From positions 47,848,824 to 47,912,823 of the forward strand of contig JAYGXS010000005.1 in NCBI GenBank assembly GCA_036362985.1: 64,000 nt of DNA. The letters are read 5' to 3'. This stretch comes from Ligula intestinalis. Its lineage: Eukaryota > Platyhelminthes > Cestoda > Diphyllobothriidea > Diphyllobothriidae. The position numbers and the translations under genes were made by a program. The notes under the pieces were generated by a model. The model was given only the letters and a program-made list of their open reading frames with translations. It was not told the DNA's origin and made no database searches. This document shows, piece after piece, positions 32,190 to 43,892 of the stretch; position 1 is the first letter of the stretch; each line of letters begins with the position of its first letter.

Positions 32190-33060
32190 CACACACACAC
32201 ATACACGCCTGCGGAGAACAGTGCGGCATTCGTAGAAAAAAACAAACACAAAAAGCAATTCATTCGGCGCTACAGAATAATACATCGGGATGCGCGTCCA
32301 CGGGCACCGACAGTTACTTCTGCCATCTGGCAAATTCCGTCAAAAAGGTAACAAAAATACAATTAAAAGAAGGCAAATCGCATAAGCAATTGTGATTGTT
32401 CGATTCGCCGAAACTCGATGAGGTTCGCATGACCTCCGCAAACTTCTCTTTGTGGGACCCTTGGTATTATGGCGAAAACCGCGATGGACTCCCCCTGACA
32501 TGCTTCAAACACTCTTAGCACAGGCCATCCGCTTCGAATATACTCTGCACCTCCCTCCAACCCCCCGGGTGACAGTTTTCCTCCTTAAATCTCTCAAATG
32601 GCATTCAAAACCCTAGACTTCTGAACAATGCCGAAGGAGTTTTTTCACTGTCGGCCCTCAAATTTCTGGCAACGCCACTGTTCTGAAATGTTCTGCAGAT
32701 CAAATGCATTGAAACAACTGTACCAATAGGGAGTTCAAAGGTATTTACCTAGATTTCCCTCAATAAAAACCTGACCTGACCTGACCGTCACTCTTAACTA
32801 TGTCCACCACGAGCTTTAGCAAGCTGAACACAGCGTGAGACTTCCAACGCAAAGTCTCCGCAGACAGATGGCCGAAAAGTAACACTTAACCCAGGTAAAG
32901 CGGACCTCAACCTGGAGGGAGAATGTGCTCAGATGCGTGCAACAAGCTCTGGGAGAGGATTCTGGGATGCCTAGAGACCTTTTTTTGCTGTTAACACTCT
33001 AGCCCCATGGCGCCGTCCCAAAATCACTATTCTAAGGAATTTTGAAGATCTATGCAGCAA
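32190..33060. other. Intron of the SPSB3-like gene, nothing recognised
   Basis: A short pentamer repeat (CTGAC) at 32772-32787; otherwise no motif. Confidence 0.4.
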
Positions 33061-33061
33061 A

Positions 33062-33790
33062 GCAGAGATGGTAGAAAACCGGAAACGAATGGAAGATGCG
33101 CTCAACTCCCTACCGGAAACGTCCCTGACTATTTATACCGACGGGTCGGCGATATACGGATGCAGACAGGGAGGTGCGGGAGTCTTGGTGACGCAAGTAA
33201 GCTGGAATAACTACTCAACAATGGCAACGTGCAGGAGAAGGGGCGCATACTCATCCTTCGATGCTGAGATGCTAGCCCTACTGACGGCGGCGGAATGGTA
33301 AGAGCACCCATCCGAGGATTGGAGTTCTGCAAGAATCCTTACTGACGGTAAATCCGCTGTAGATGCCCTACAGAACTTCGGGACAGGAGAAGACCTTAAG
33401 AAACCATTGGTACAACAAGTGATGAATGCGCTGGAGAGAGCCACAACAGGAAGGAGTGTAGAAATTGCGTGGATTCCCAATCACGTCGGTATCCCCGGGA
33501 ACGAACAAGCAGACGCTGATGCATCAGTGGCCAGGATTGAACCGGACGGTAGACCGACATCCTTTGCGGCAACGATGAAAGCAGTCAGACGAATGACCCC
33601 CAGGCCACCAATGACACATGAACGCGGCCGAAGGACGTATACGGCCCCCATCAACTGGGATGAAGAAAGGAAAATGTCTCGGCTAAATAGCCGACCCTAG
33701 TGAGATTTAGGACCGGACATTGTCCAAAGCTGGATCACATCAGGAAGCGGTACAATCTGACTGATGATTCCACGTGTGCAGCCTGATGAT
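33062..33790 (+). mobile_element. LINE remnant with RNase H domain
   Basis: A ribonuclease H frame with one stop: LTIYTDGSAIYGCRQGGAGV, SSFDAEMLALLTAAEW (stop at 33299), ILTDGKSAVDAL and IAWIPNHVGIPGNEQADADA. The D-E-D-D catalytic set is visible (TDGS, DAE, TDGK, EQADADA). After a second stop the end reads RFRTGHCPKLDHIRKRYNLT and a Cys pair, the C-terminal zinc-binding part of I/R1/LOA-type elements. The reverse transcriptase is not in the neighbourhood, so this is 5'-truncated. Confidence 0.8.
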
Positions 33791-33842
33791 TGATCCCTGC
33801 GTCCTATAAATGTTGTTTGATTTTCGTGTACGCCTTTTATCT

Positions 33843-33876
33843 CTGAAGATGGACTCTAGAAGGAGCCCGAAAGCTC
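33843..33876 (+). ncRNA. Hammerhead-like motif with intact core
   Basis: CTGAAGA core, imperfect hairpin (GGACTC / GAGCCC around TAGAAG), then GAAAGCTC. It lies about 55 bases after the RNase H remnant, next to sequence shared with the PLE 3' ends (GATTCCGGTGACCGCAACGCC). Confidence 0.45.
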
Positions 33877-34059
33877 AAAGTATGATTCCGGTGACCGCAA
33901 CGCCTTCTACTACTCTATCTATACACTGACTTAGCCTCAAATAAGATAGCTTGCACTCGCTGGAACAACATCGCAAGGATACCCCAGGCCATCAAAGAAA
34001 TACGAATGAGGTAGTTTCTGCACATTCTTCGTCGTCAACCTCGGTGTTATTGCCCTCAA

Positions 34060-34300
34060 CCTGAAACATTTACCCAATTCGAAACGTCGAAGAGAGGGTC
34101 AGCTGAAAACCAAGCTCGATTCAGTCCTTCAGGACATGGAAGTGTTTCTTGGACCTTCGGTATTTGGTCTCCGGCGCTGGCGGAGGGAATGGATCGAACT
34201 GTTTCGGTCTACTACCATGGATCATCACGCGTGGAGAAGTACCGTACAGGACATCAACGGGGTCAGTTACATCACACATGATTGCAGCCACAACAAATAA
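34060..34300 (+). mobile_element. RTE-type LINE, 3'-terminal coding remnant
   Basis: Frame reads EGQLKTKLDSVLQDMEVFLG, PSVFGLRRWRREWIELFRST and AWRSTVQDI. This is the typical end of RTE proteins (GQLKT ... VFG-x-RRW ... W-R-x-x-I-R-D-I). Confidence 0.75.
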
Positions 34301-34554
34301 AAGTACACAGACTAGTAGGCACAAAAAACATATCTTCAGGTTCGTTTTAATCGGTAATAAACTGCTTTCGTAGAAATTGTTATTTTTATGTATTATAGGA
34401 TCATACTGTCGGTTTTGTAATTTGATGTTGTTTATTTAATGGTTTCAACAAGATCCTCAGCAAGTGTTAATCCCTCTGTCACTTTCCAATACTTAAATTA
34501 CGAAGTTGCAAAAATTCCCATTAGATAATTCAGAACACAATTTTGGCGAGCGAA

Positions 34555-34577
34555 CGCTTTCAGTAACTTCTCATCAG
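34555..34577 (-). ncRNA. Hammerhead-core-like motif, short stem II type
   Basis: Minus strand: CTGATGA, ten bases (GAAGTTACT region), GAAAGCG. Same layout as 39019-38995 (minus) and 1411-1437. Confidence 0.3.
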
Positions 34578-35384
34578 GCCAAACAGTAACACAGGAATGA
34601 AATTACCAACAAGAATGGACTGTGACGCAAGTTGTGATGTCGACAAACAGAAGGTTCCCCAGATCACAAGTCAAGCAAGACGTTGTACGAAGACAGAAGT
34701 TTTACTGCCGGAAAATAGAGGGTACACAGGCGGAGTTGTGCACGCCGAGTCAATAAGCCAAATTGTGTGTTCGGCGCTGTAGAGCCGAGACGGCTGGTTC
34801 GTGCACTCAGCCAGGTGAACATGTGCGCATCTATTAGCTGGAGCTAACGTGCGCACTGAGCCGCAACAAATGAGAGAGCATAGGACAGTAGAACATCGCG
34901 GGACCTCTCATACAGTGCATAGGCGTTGATCCAGCGCGCGTGGACACTGAACTTACGCGGCTTTTGGCAACGAAGCCAGCTTGAGACAGCGAGGAAGGCC
35001 CCAACAACTGGACTGATGCTTTCTCGCTTATAAGCCGTCATCAGCCAGCCATTTCGAACCCTAGGATTTTGCTGTTACAATCCTCGATGTTCGTCAGGTC
35101 AAAAAATCCTCGAGCGAATCTCCGAACGTGAACTCAGCGGCAAGTGCAGAAGAATGGAAGAGTATTGCCGTATGCTAACAGCGAATTTTATAATGCCAAG
35201 CCGGGCCTATACGAGCGTGTATGAGATCGGATTATAACCGGACCAATCAGAAAGTGTCCTCAGGTGGGTAGCAGCTTGACTGGCCTTCCGACAGATCAAA
35301 CTGGCGAGGTAGAGTCCTAATCCTGTTGGAAGCGTGTGCGTCATCAGCACATGCACTGTGTACTTGTACTTGTTATGGCTTCGA

Positions 35385-36125
35385 TCATGACTGATCTAGC
35401 CGGCTTCAATTATGTCCCGTATGATGGTTCTTCACGCGCGACGATCCGTGGCTGCAGACTTGGACAGATCGACCCATTCTCTTTGCCAGCGCCGGAGACC
35501 GAATACCGAATGTCCAAGAACCACTTTCAGGTCCTGGCGGACTGATACGAGCAAGGCTTTGAGTTGACCCTTTAGTTGAAATAAGGCAACGGTTTCAAGT
35601 CTAGAGCAGTAGCACTGAGCGACGAAGAACGTGCCCAAACCACTTCAGCCGTCCTTCCTGAATTGTTGGGATATCCCTGAGATGTTGTCGCAGCGAGTGC
35701 GGCTGTCTCATTTGAGACGAAGTCGGTGTACTTCACTCGAAGGATACTCCTCAGACAGTAGTGGTCAAAGACTTCCAGTTTCTTTTCATCCTCAATGCGC
35801 ATAGTTCAACATTCGCAGCCACATTGACAGCCACTAATCTCGAGAGGTGCCTTCTCTTCGGCAGGGATGCAACACGAAAACACTTTGGTCTTCCCAGCGT
35901 TTATCGACAAACCAACCGATTTCGCGACATCGTTCACCCGTGACACCATAGACTAAAGATTTCCAAAGCTTAATGCTAGTAAAGCGATATCATCGGCAAA
36001 GTCGAGTTCAGTCAACCGGCGTCCAGCTGCAAGCTCAAAACTGTTACCTTCTTGTAGGGCCTTCCCGAGAACCCAGTCAGTGACGTTGTTAAAGAGGATG
36101 GGCGACAGGACACAGCCTTACCACC
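35385..36125 (-). mobile_element. RTE-type LINE remnant (RT to C-terminus)
   Basis: Minus strand from 36125: GCVLSPILFNNVTDWVLGKA, then LTELDFADDIALLALS with the catalytic F-A-D-D, SKSVGLSINAGKTKVFSC-type thumb sequence, EVFDHYCLRSILRVKYTDFV and VFGLRRWQREWVDLSKSAAT. Several frame changes (near 35690 and 35630). 5'-truncated inside the RT, oriented opposite to the RTE tail at 34.1 kb. Confidence 0.8.
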
Positions 36126-36129
36126 TCAT

Positions 36130-37375
36130 GCAACCTAGTATTGCTTGGAGGCCTATCCACAGTGTGTGCGGAAAATAACGAAACGTTGCCAGAGGGGCGA
36201 AAGCCTACGCGAGGGTCCAATAACGGCAGATAGAAGTTTATCCGCAAATACTGCTATGCTGGCCTTCACGGGGTATACTTCCGGCTATCTGCCTCAGTGC
36301 AAATATTTTGGGCCCAGACATTTGCTGCTTCGGTGTCCCGTCAACCATTGCTCTCGGAATAATTGAAGGAAGATTTGCTTTTCAAAAGTTATGTCTACTT
36401 AAAATGCATACTTAAAAGAAGACAGCGTTCTACCCAGGGTGTGACGAAGATGAATGCAGCGCAGCAAGCCCGCTTGTACAAAAGGGCAACTACTTCACTT
36501 AAAGTTCAATGTCAACACGTAAAAAAATGAAGAGACCTGTGGATTAAATACATGTAAAGCAATTTGAAAAAAGGACGAAAATGTGGGTAATGTCTCGTAG
36601 TCATGTAAATTACTGACGTTTTAGGAGTAAACTAAAAAAATAAAGCTTAAATAGCATTTTCCGAAAAGCCAGTGTGAAAAACAAACATTTTGCTGATCCC
36701 TTCAAGCAAGGAAATAGGGAACCACAACAGATGCGTCTTCGTCGCGTTCCCACCCGCCCTCACGGCGGCCAAGGCCTGCTACACCAAACCTCCCTACGGT
36801 GGATCTATCTCCCCTCCTCTCGATCTGTGTTTTTGATGACGGAGCAGCTCCGACTCCTCCTCCTCCTCGCCGCCGGGATTGAGGCCCAGCCGACGGGGCT
36901 CCGGATCCAAGAAGGGCTACTAGCCAGCCAACAAGGAAATAATAATTGGCTTCATCTCCTGACTGGATCAACTTCAGATACTGTTGCGAGCTTGCCAGCC
37001 CTCCGTCTGGCAGATGGTCGCCTGGTTCGGGACCCCTAGCCATCATACGGAGTTCGTTTACTTCGAGAAGCCAATTGGATCAGCGTTCGGACATATCCGA
37101 GTGAATAGGTATATTTATAGTCGAAGAAAGGGCAATGTTCAAGTGTTTAGAAAACTTTTTAAATCCCCGAATAATTTAAAACTCAGCCCGTAGCGTGTAT
37201 TATTTCTTATCTCATGAAATGTCAACTGAAGTCCTGAAGTGTGTTTGCTATTAGAACAGAGCAAACTTAAGTAGGGTTCTAATAGTGATTATCTGACAGC
37301 ATAATCTCAAGATATAACAGTCATGTCAGGATGCCGGCTTTTGAACGAGCTTCCCTTTGACCGTCTGAAAAAAGC
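36130..37375. other. Intron of the SPSB3-like gene, nothing recognised
   Basis: A minus-strand frame at 37046-36702 (Gly/Arg-rich middle) and a plus-strand frame over the same bases are both without a domain; I cannot say that either is coding. Confidence 0.35.
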
Positions 37376-37379
37376 ATAC

Positions 37380-37860
37380 GCACTCTCTCACGCATGCGAG
37401 TCACTTTATCCTCCTTTGTGTGTGAAATCCTTGTGCTGGCCGGCCGGCTGGGACAATGGACTGGGCGTGGGATCATAGGGAGTGAGGTCGACGGTCCCGC
37501 ACATGCTCTCCATTATAAACAATCCGATCCACGCTTGAAGCTGTCGCAGTACGTTAAAGGCCGTGGCAGCTTAGAGGGTTGCAAACTGACGGGAAACTCG
37601 GACCGCGCGCGCATGTGCGGTCAGTCCAATGTGTGTTGTGTTTTTGCCGAGTGGCCGAACGGCGGACTGAGAGTCAGACTTCAATGTCTCGTACTGCGTA
37701 CTGTGGCTCTGATGGCGCTCCCACACTTCATGGGATCCATGTGGCGGATGCACACCAGTGGGCAGTTGCAGTCGCGCCATCCACATGTGCCCTCTCTCTC
37801 TCTCTCTCGCTTTCGGTATTCTAAAATTGGTTATGACACCGGGGCCCAACTGTTAAGTCC
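37380..37860. repeat. Relative of the 30-kb tandem unit
   Basis: Shares GGTTGCAAACTGACGGGAAA, GGACTGAGAGTCAGACTTCA and TGATGGCGCTCCC with the 30-kb units. A (CT)n run at 37795-37810. Confidence 0.6.
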
Positions 37861-38320
37861 CCAGTAGTATGTACTGCCACTGTCGTTGCAACCACTTTCC
37901 AAGATCGTACAGAGTTTGCTTGCAGACTCAAGAGGCATGCTCCGTGACTTGTGCAGTCCAGAGGTCAGCTAACAAAGGGTGAGCCTAGTAGCTTAAGTGG
38001 ATGAAGCACCGAGCATTAAATGCTAAATGGTCCACTAGAACGTGAAGTCGCAGTATCCCCGACGGCTTAGAAGACAGAAATGTCCATTTCGTAGTCTTTA
38101 TTGGTAGTATTTCTCAATGATAAGCGTCGTACAGTTTTTTCGGCCACGCTTGCTGTGGGATTCGTTCGCTAAAGGTGCATCAGATTCGCTTGCCTTCCAT
38201 GTAAACGTGGCCATAACAGGCAGTTGAGTTAGTACTGCTTAGTGTTCTCCTATTCAGGATATGAAGCTAAGCTACGATTAACCTACTGGAACTACTACGT
38301 TGTCTGGATCACGTGGTGGA

Positions 38321-38338
38321 GGGGGGGGGGGGGGGGGG
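38321..38338. repeat. Poly-G tract (18 G)
   Basis: Uninterrupted run on the plus strand. Confidence 0.95.
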
Positions 38339-38959
38339 ATGATCGGAATAGCATTAGCAGCTGATTGACTGCACTACCTCTGCCGGAAGCTGTTAAAGGA
38401 ATCCGACCACATAAAGAGTGGGGAATACATGTTCAGGGCCAGCGATCACCTGCAGTGCCCAAACATGGTGAATTTTTGTAATCTCAGGTACCGATGGGTT
38501 GCCGCGAGATAAGTGAAAAGGAAAGCAGAAGGTAAAGGATCATGGGCGTAGAAAAAGTGCTGATCGTTGTTAAGTAAAAAAATGCCACTACCATCATTGT
38601 TTTGCGATTGGTAGTCGCCCTCCCGGGGACTCTGGGAGACTGTGTATTGCCAAATTATAAAAGATACCTGGGGTTTAGCCTTAAAGGAAGTGTTTAAGCC
38701 CCACCGAAGAATTTTACATCGACAGTTCTACTAAACAGATGGTAAGGCGTGAAGTGGACTAACTGACTAGCCAGGCACAAAGAGGAGGGGGCGGGCTTTA
38801 TTCGAATTCATTGAAACCCCTGGAGCTGTAGAGAGATCATCCAGATGACCACAATGAGACTTAAGCGATCATTCTTCTAGAGACGAATGACTTCAGGCGA
38901 TATAAATCGTTCGGAAAAGTACCCAATCGGTCGCGTATCCAACAAATGACGATATTCCC

Positions 38960-39295
38960 ATGGTTAACTTTTAAAGTCAGTTTATTAGGCAAAACATGTT
39001 TTCGGCAATTCTTCGTCAGGCCTTTAACTTTGCCAAAAAATGAACATTTGAACGTGTACAAAACTCAACAATTGTTTTAGGTGGGTGGCTATGGGCCACT
39101 GCGGACTTTGTCAGGCTGCGCAAGTGGTCGGCATGTTGGGTGACCGACAGCCACTCGTGGCTGGGGGCGATGTGCTATCGTTAACTGGAGTTGGCGTCGA
39201 CCACGGAAGGAAAGAGGCTTGTGTTAGGGTTTTCTGACAGCAGAGTACTGGATTCATAAGGCGTATAGCCACTGCTTCCACTGTTGCCAGCACAG
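38960..39295 (-). repeat. Inverted copy of the PLE 3' part
   Basis: Minus strand matches the plus-strand PLE segment at about 39780-40035 (both carry CAGTACTCTGCTGTCAGAAA, CGACGCCAACTCCAG-like sequence and CGCAGTGGCTAATAGCCAC-like sequence). It begins, in its own direction, at the PLE body and ends with a hammerhead-core-like motif. Confidence 0.75.
38995..39019 (-). ncRNA. Hammerhead-core-like motif, short stem II type
   Basis: Minus strand: CTGACGAAGAATTGCCGAAA then ACATG. Intact CTGACGA and GAAA, but only 9 bases between them. Confidence 0.3.
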
Positions 39296-39324
39296 TTTTG
39301 CTCCCCTAAATATAAAAAGAAATC

Positions 39325-40035
39325 TAGTCCAGGGATTAGCAGCTGGAGTACGACGGATCTGCTCTCCTGAAACTCTCAAAGCAGAACTCCAACAGCTGCA
39401 GAACACGCTTCTTGAAAACAGATACCCAGAAAGGTTCATCCTCAAGAATATTGGCAAACGCACCAAAAAGCCTACTACCTTAACTGCAGACAAGAAAGAC
39501 GTATTCATAAGACTGCCCTGCTAAGAAGATGCAACAAGCAAGCTGGTAAGACGACGCCTTAAGACTGCTATCACAAACGCTTTCCCCGCGGCGAAATTAC
39601 GCGTGCTCTTCAGAACTCTCTCCTCCTATGATTGAGAAGTAAAAACCGACTCCCGTTGAAGGTCAATTGCTCCTGTGGAGCAGGATACATTGGCCGAACA
39701 ACGAGGCGACTGGAAAAGAGAGTACGTGAACGCGCACCGGACTCGTTGAGTAAAGGTGAAACTAAATCAACCTCCAGTTCTACTCTGACAACAGCGGAAG
39801 TCGTGGCTATACGCCCTATGAATTCAGTACTCTGCTGTCAGAAAACCCTAACACAAGCCTCGTCTTTTCCGTGGTCGACGCCGACGCCAGGTAACGATAG
39901 CACATCGCTTCCAGCCACGAGTGGTAGTCGGTCACCCAACACGCCGATCACTTGCGCAGACCGACAAAGTCCGCAGTGGCTAATAGCCACTCACCTAGGA
40001 CAATTATTGATTTTTGTACACATTCAAATGTTCAT
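39325..40035 (+). mobile_element. PLE remnant (RT tail plus GIY-YIG)
   Basis: Close relative of the 0.5-1.4 kb copy. Frames give LKAELQQLQNTLLENRYPER, FILKNIGKRTKKPTTLTADK, KDVFIRLP, a stop, LVRRRLKTAITNAFPAAKL, then CSCGAGYIGRTTRRLEKRVR (GIY-YIG) and a C-terminal AEVVAIRPMNSVLCCQKT. At least three stops or frame changes. Confidence 0.78.
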
Positions 40036-40445
40036 TTTTTTGCAAATGACGAATGATATGGCTTGGTCATGCACGGTACTGAAGGCGAAGGCACGGGCGA
40101 TGAAAGTTGGCGTGAGCCAGAGCTTGACTGGGGAGACAGCACTTTAGTGGCCAAATGGTCAAGCGGGTTGGCGCTGATTGCATTTCTGACACCGCGATCC
40201 GGTCGGGCCGGCAGCCAAACTGCCTTACCTTCGTCTGAGATCCTTATGCTGATCCCATAAAAGTCGCAACCCTGAAATATGCAATCGACCGAATCAAAAC
40301 ACTTAAGAGTCAACACTTCACAAGTAAGGCGTACGTGCCTACTAAAGAAGAAAAAAGTGAAGTCCCACAGCCTATGCGAAGTAAAAAGCGGACAGAACCG
40401 ACGATTACTAGGCTAACGATACGCAAAACAGGAGGAAAAACGTAC

Positions 40446-40693
40446 CAAGATAGTGCGCCGCAGATGGGCTTTCGGTTGACAAAAAAGCGGAGACTTCCAT
40501 GCCAGAGATTGAGTAGACATCCGACAAGGTCACCGCGTCCAAAGTTGCCACCGTGAATGCAGCGTACTTCTCGATTATGCTGAATTTCCCCACGGTAACT
40601 AAGGCCCCAGCTCTGATTGTCCAATCCGAGTGCAGAGACGAAACGGTTGGGATAGCGATGCAAATCGACACTTTCTGAGCCGATACCAATCAT
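40446..40693 (-). CDS. SPSB3: SPSB3-like protein, central SPRY exon
   Basis: Encodes MIGIGSESVDLHRYPNRFVS, LGLDNQSWGLSYRGEIQHNR and HGGNFGRGDLVGCLLNLWHG, then SLRFFVNRKPICGALS. These are core SPRY strands: G-I-G-T/S near the start, D-x-x-S-W-G-L-S-Y-x-G, and the W-H-G-x-L-x-F-F-x-N block. Acceptor CCTTTTCTACGCAG at 40694 in phase 0; donor TTG|GTACGT at 40445 in phase 2, completed by one base of the exon at 32175 to give a Cys codon. No stop. The intron to the next exon is about 8.3 kb and full of repeats. Confidence 0.9.
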
Positions 40694-40729
40694 CTGCGTA
40701 GAAAAGGCAGGCATAAAACACAAATAATT

Positions 40730-41540
40730 CCGTTTCTTTTGTTATTTCAAAGAGTTTGCATGCAGCAAATTTTGAACGGAACGAAACTCGGTCCCCAAAG
40801 ATCCACCTGCCATAAGTAGACTAATTGCAAAGTATTGGCTCAGATAGGTCTTAGAAAAAAAGGAGGAGCAATTTCAAGGAAATAGGGCTAATTCGCGAGC
40901 AAAATTAGCAATGTGACTTTTACAGCTCAATTGTAAGGCAATCAGGGCGAAATACGCAGAGATCGGCGACCGGATCCCGTCTGTTGACGTAGCCTAGCTG
41001 TAATAGTTATATATTTCCCGAACTCTGGCATAATGAATGCCGCAATCGTCAAAATTACGACGCACTAGATATGCCAGCTTTTTTGATAAGTAGGACACAT
41101 GACCATCTGCGTAGGAACAATAAAAACAGTAAGCGCTTTTAATCTGAACATGGAATAGCCGATTGGACACGGCAATAAGTACCTATCCTCCATATTTCAG
41201 GCGGCTTGCTAAATTCCATGGGGGTACATATTTCCACGTCCTCGCTTTAAGTACGATCCCTCTAACCATAGCCCCTGATCCGTATTGAATCTAGCACAAG
41301 ATCATGTGTGACACGAGTATCACTATCAATTCCATGATCTAACCCGATGCAAGATTAAAGATAGAAGAAAAATGCCGACAAAGATTAAGGAGACTGGAAT
41401 GACCATTTGTGGTTTATTAACCCTTATCAGTCAGTCAAATTCAACTGCAGCTATTGGAACCTATGCCGACTGACTAGGACTAATAAGCTAAAAATAGCCA
41501 TCCCAGTCTTTTTTGTCTTTACTGGAAATACTAGTTGCCT
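40730..41540. other. Intron of the SPSB3-like gene, nothing recognised
   Basis: A segment at about 41370-41530 shares a phrase (ATAGCCATCCCAGTC / TTTTTTGTCTTTACTGG) with 26555-26590; it may be the 5' part of an RTE element. Confidence 0.35.
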
Positions 41541-41544
41541 AACC

Positions 41545-43105
41545 TACGAGAACTGAACTCGAATCGGTATTACAACGAATAAAAGTTCGGAAGGCAGCGG
41601 GTGAAGATGGTATCCCAGCAGAAGCCTAAAAAACAAATTGTTCTGCTTTGACGGAATCACCACACCGACTGTACTCGACAATATGGACTACCGAAGTCAG
41701 CCCGACTGACTGGTCACTGTGCATTATTTTACCGATACCGAAACGCGGTGACATGACACTGTGCTCAAACTACCGCGGCATCAGCCTCATATATATAGCC
41801 GCCAAAGTGTTTGCGACCATCCTCCTCCGTAGATTTTCGACTGAACGCAACCTTCACACTCGTCCTAACCAAGAAGGATTTCGTCCAGGTAGAGGATGTA
41901 TTGACCAGATCTTCATTTTACGCCGCATACTAGAGCACAGACGTCAAAACCAACAGATCACAACCACCTGTTTCATTGACTTCAAGACCGCCTTTGATTC
42001 TATCGACAGAGAAGCTTTATGGCAAATCTTGCTTGCTGACGGTCTCCCGCCAAAGTTATTCAATATGATCAAAGCTTACGATAGCACAACATCAGCCCGA
42101 GTAAAAGCCCTTGGTGAAGGGTCAAATTTTTTTCCTCTGACTTGTGGAGTTCGAAAGGGTGCCCTCTTTCTCCAGTTCTCTTCCACTTGATCGACTGGGT
42201 AATGCATCAGTCAATTCAACCTGACAGTGGATGTGAAATCAGCCCTGAATTTAGAGTACCTGACCTGAAATATGCCGATGACATTGTTGTACTCGGTAAA
42301 ACTCCTCAGTCACTACAGCCAACGCTAGATCGAATCACCAGCTTTGCTGCAACTGTTGGTCTGACAATTAATGTGCGCAAGACGAAGCTCCTGACTACAT
42401 ATCTGGGCACAGCACAACCACTGTTTATCAGAGGTCAACCCATCGAAGAAGTTAGCTGCTTCCGCTATTTGGGCTCGAATATGCTAGCCAATGGACAGGC
42501 CTAAGACGAAATCAAGAACCGAATCGCGCAGGCTAGGCTAGGCTGCTAGCCAGACCACTCTGGTCTCGCTCAGACATCAGCTTACGTACTAAGCTGCTGA
42601 TATACAAAGCATCAATCAGGCCGGTGTTAGTATATGGCTGCGAAACATGGCCAGTGAGAAAGACAGATATCCTATCGCTCGAGGTCTTTGACCGTTGGTA
42701 TCTTCGACGCCTCTTAAGAGTCTTCTGGCAGGATCGAATTTCAAATGTTGAGCTATACCACAGATGTTTCAAACTACCAAATCTAGCATCGTACATCCAA
42801 CATCGACGATTGTAATAGTTTGGCCACGTTCTGCGCAAACCATCGACGGACCTCTGCAGATTGGTCGTGAACCCCTCTCGTAGTGCGAACTGGAGATACC
42901 GACAAGGCAGTTAACTGAAGACATGGCTCAGCACCGTTAAGTCGAACGTTGAACGGATAGGCCTCGTAACCGTTTACGGCTTGCGACATTGGAACAAACA
43001 ATGGGTTAACATCTGTGAAGAGCTCGCTTCTGACCGCCGCCAATGAACCGCCGCTATTCGTGACATCCGTGAAGCCGATTCATCCAACAACAGAAGCTAA
43101 TTGGA
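41545..43105 (+). mobile_element. RTE-type LINE remnant (reverse transcriptase)
   Basis: Large RT remnant. In order: VLQRIKVRKAAGEDGIPAE, LCIILPIPKRGDMTLCSNYR, GISLIYIAAKVFATILLRRF, FRPGRGCIDQIFILRRILEH, TTCFIDFKTAFDSIDREALW (catalytic F-x-D-F-x-x-A-F-D), GVRKGA, a frameshift near 42165, LSPVLFHLIDWVMHQ, LKYADDIVVLGKTPQ (Y-A-D-D), FRYLGSNMLANGQA with a stop, VLVYGCETWPVRKTD, and the RTE end AIRDIREADSSNNRS. The endonuclease half is missing. A stop at 41629, two more in the C-terminal part and one frameshift mark it as dead. Confidence 0.88.
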
Positions 43106-43109
43106 TCAA

Positions 43110-43885
43110 GTAAAGGTAAGTAGCCACCGTGAGGCCCAAAGCAGAGCAGGACGAGTGAGTCCCGTTAGCGATCGGTAAACGTCCAACAAAAAATGTTTTT
43201 TAAACCTATAATACTAGCCACTGTACGGAGGTTGGCGGGGCTTAAACGTAAGCCCCAACGAACAACGGAACGAATGAAACCCGGTGATGGATCGTTGAGC
43301 ATCTATCCACCATTATTGTTAAAAATATCGATTGGTTAACATGTGTCAAGCCATATGGCTCAAAGTATTAGCATAAGATATGCCTTTAATAAGCTTCGTG
43401 TTTTGGGCATTACCCGAACAGAAGAAAATATATCCAAATATTTTAGGAGAACAGTTTGTGTTTCGACAATCGTAATAACTGCCTATTGACTTCAAACAAA
43501 GATAAAATTTATACCATAATGGTAAGGATGTGTTAGAAACAACACCGTATTAAACTATAGATAACTAGCTACTAAGTTTCTTGTAGTTTTATAATTAGTT
43601 TAGTTTTTAAATTTTCCTTCTCCTTAATATGCCCCACCCATATAACTCTCGTTACTACCGGTTCCAGATAACATAAACAGTTTTTTGTTACCGTAGTGTT
43701 GTTTGTAAGGAATCCTAACCATCATAATATTAAAATTCATTGTAAGCGACTAAGATGAAAATAACAGAAAGTGTGAAGTAAAAGTTGCTCGAAAATAGGT
43801 GTTATCAACTTGTATTTACTTGCGTAAAAGCATATTAGTTAGTTAGCCGAATGAAAAAAATTATCAATAAGGCACACACACAGGG
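43110..43885. other. Intron of the SPSB3-like gene, nothing recognised
   Basis: AT-rich. CCCCACCCATATAAC near 43632 faintly resembles the dispersed repeat of 16.3 and 25.5 kb. Confidence 0.35.
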
Positions 43886-43892
43886 CGCTTAC

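Noticed and set aside
36702..37046. Gly/Arg-rich minus-strand frame as an SPSB3 exon
   Set aside because: No similarity to SPSB3, and the flanking exons already join in phase without it.
39111..39508. Minus-strand frames over the PLE locus at 39 kb
   Set aside because: They are antisense shadows of the PLE coding sequence and of its inverted copy.
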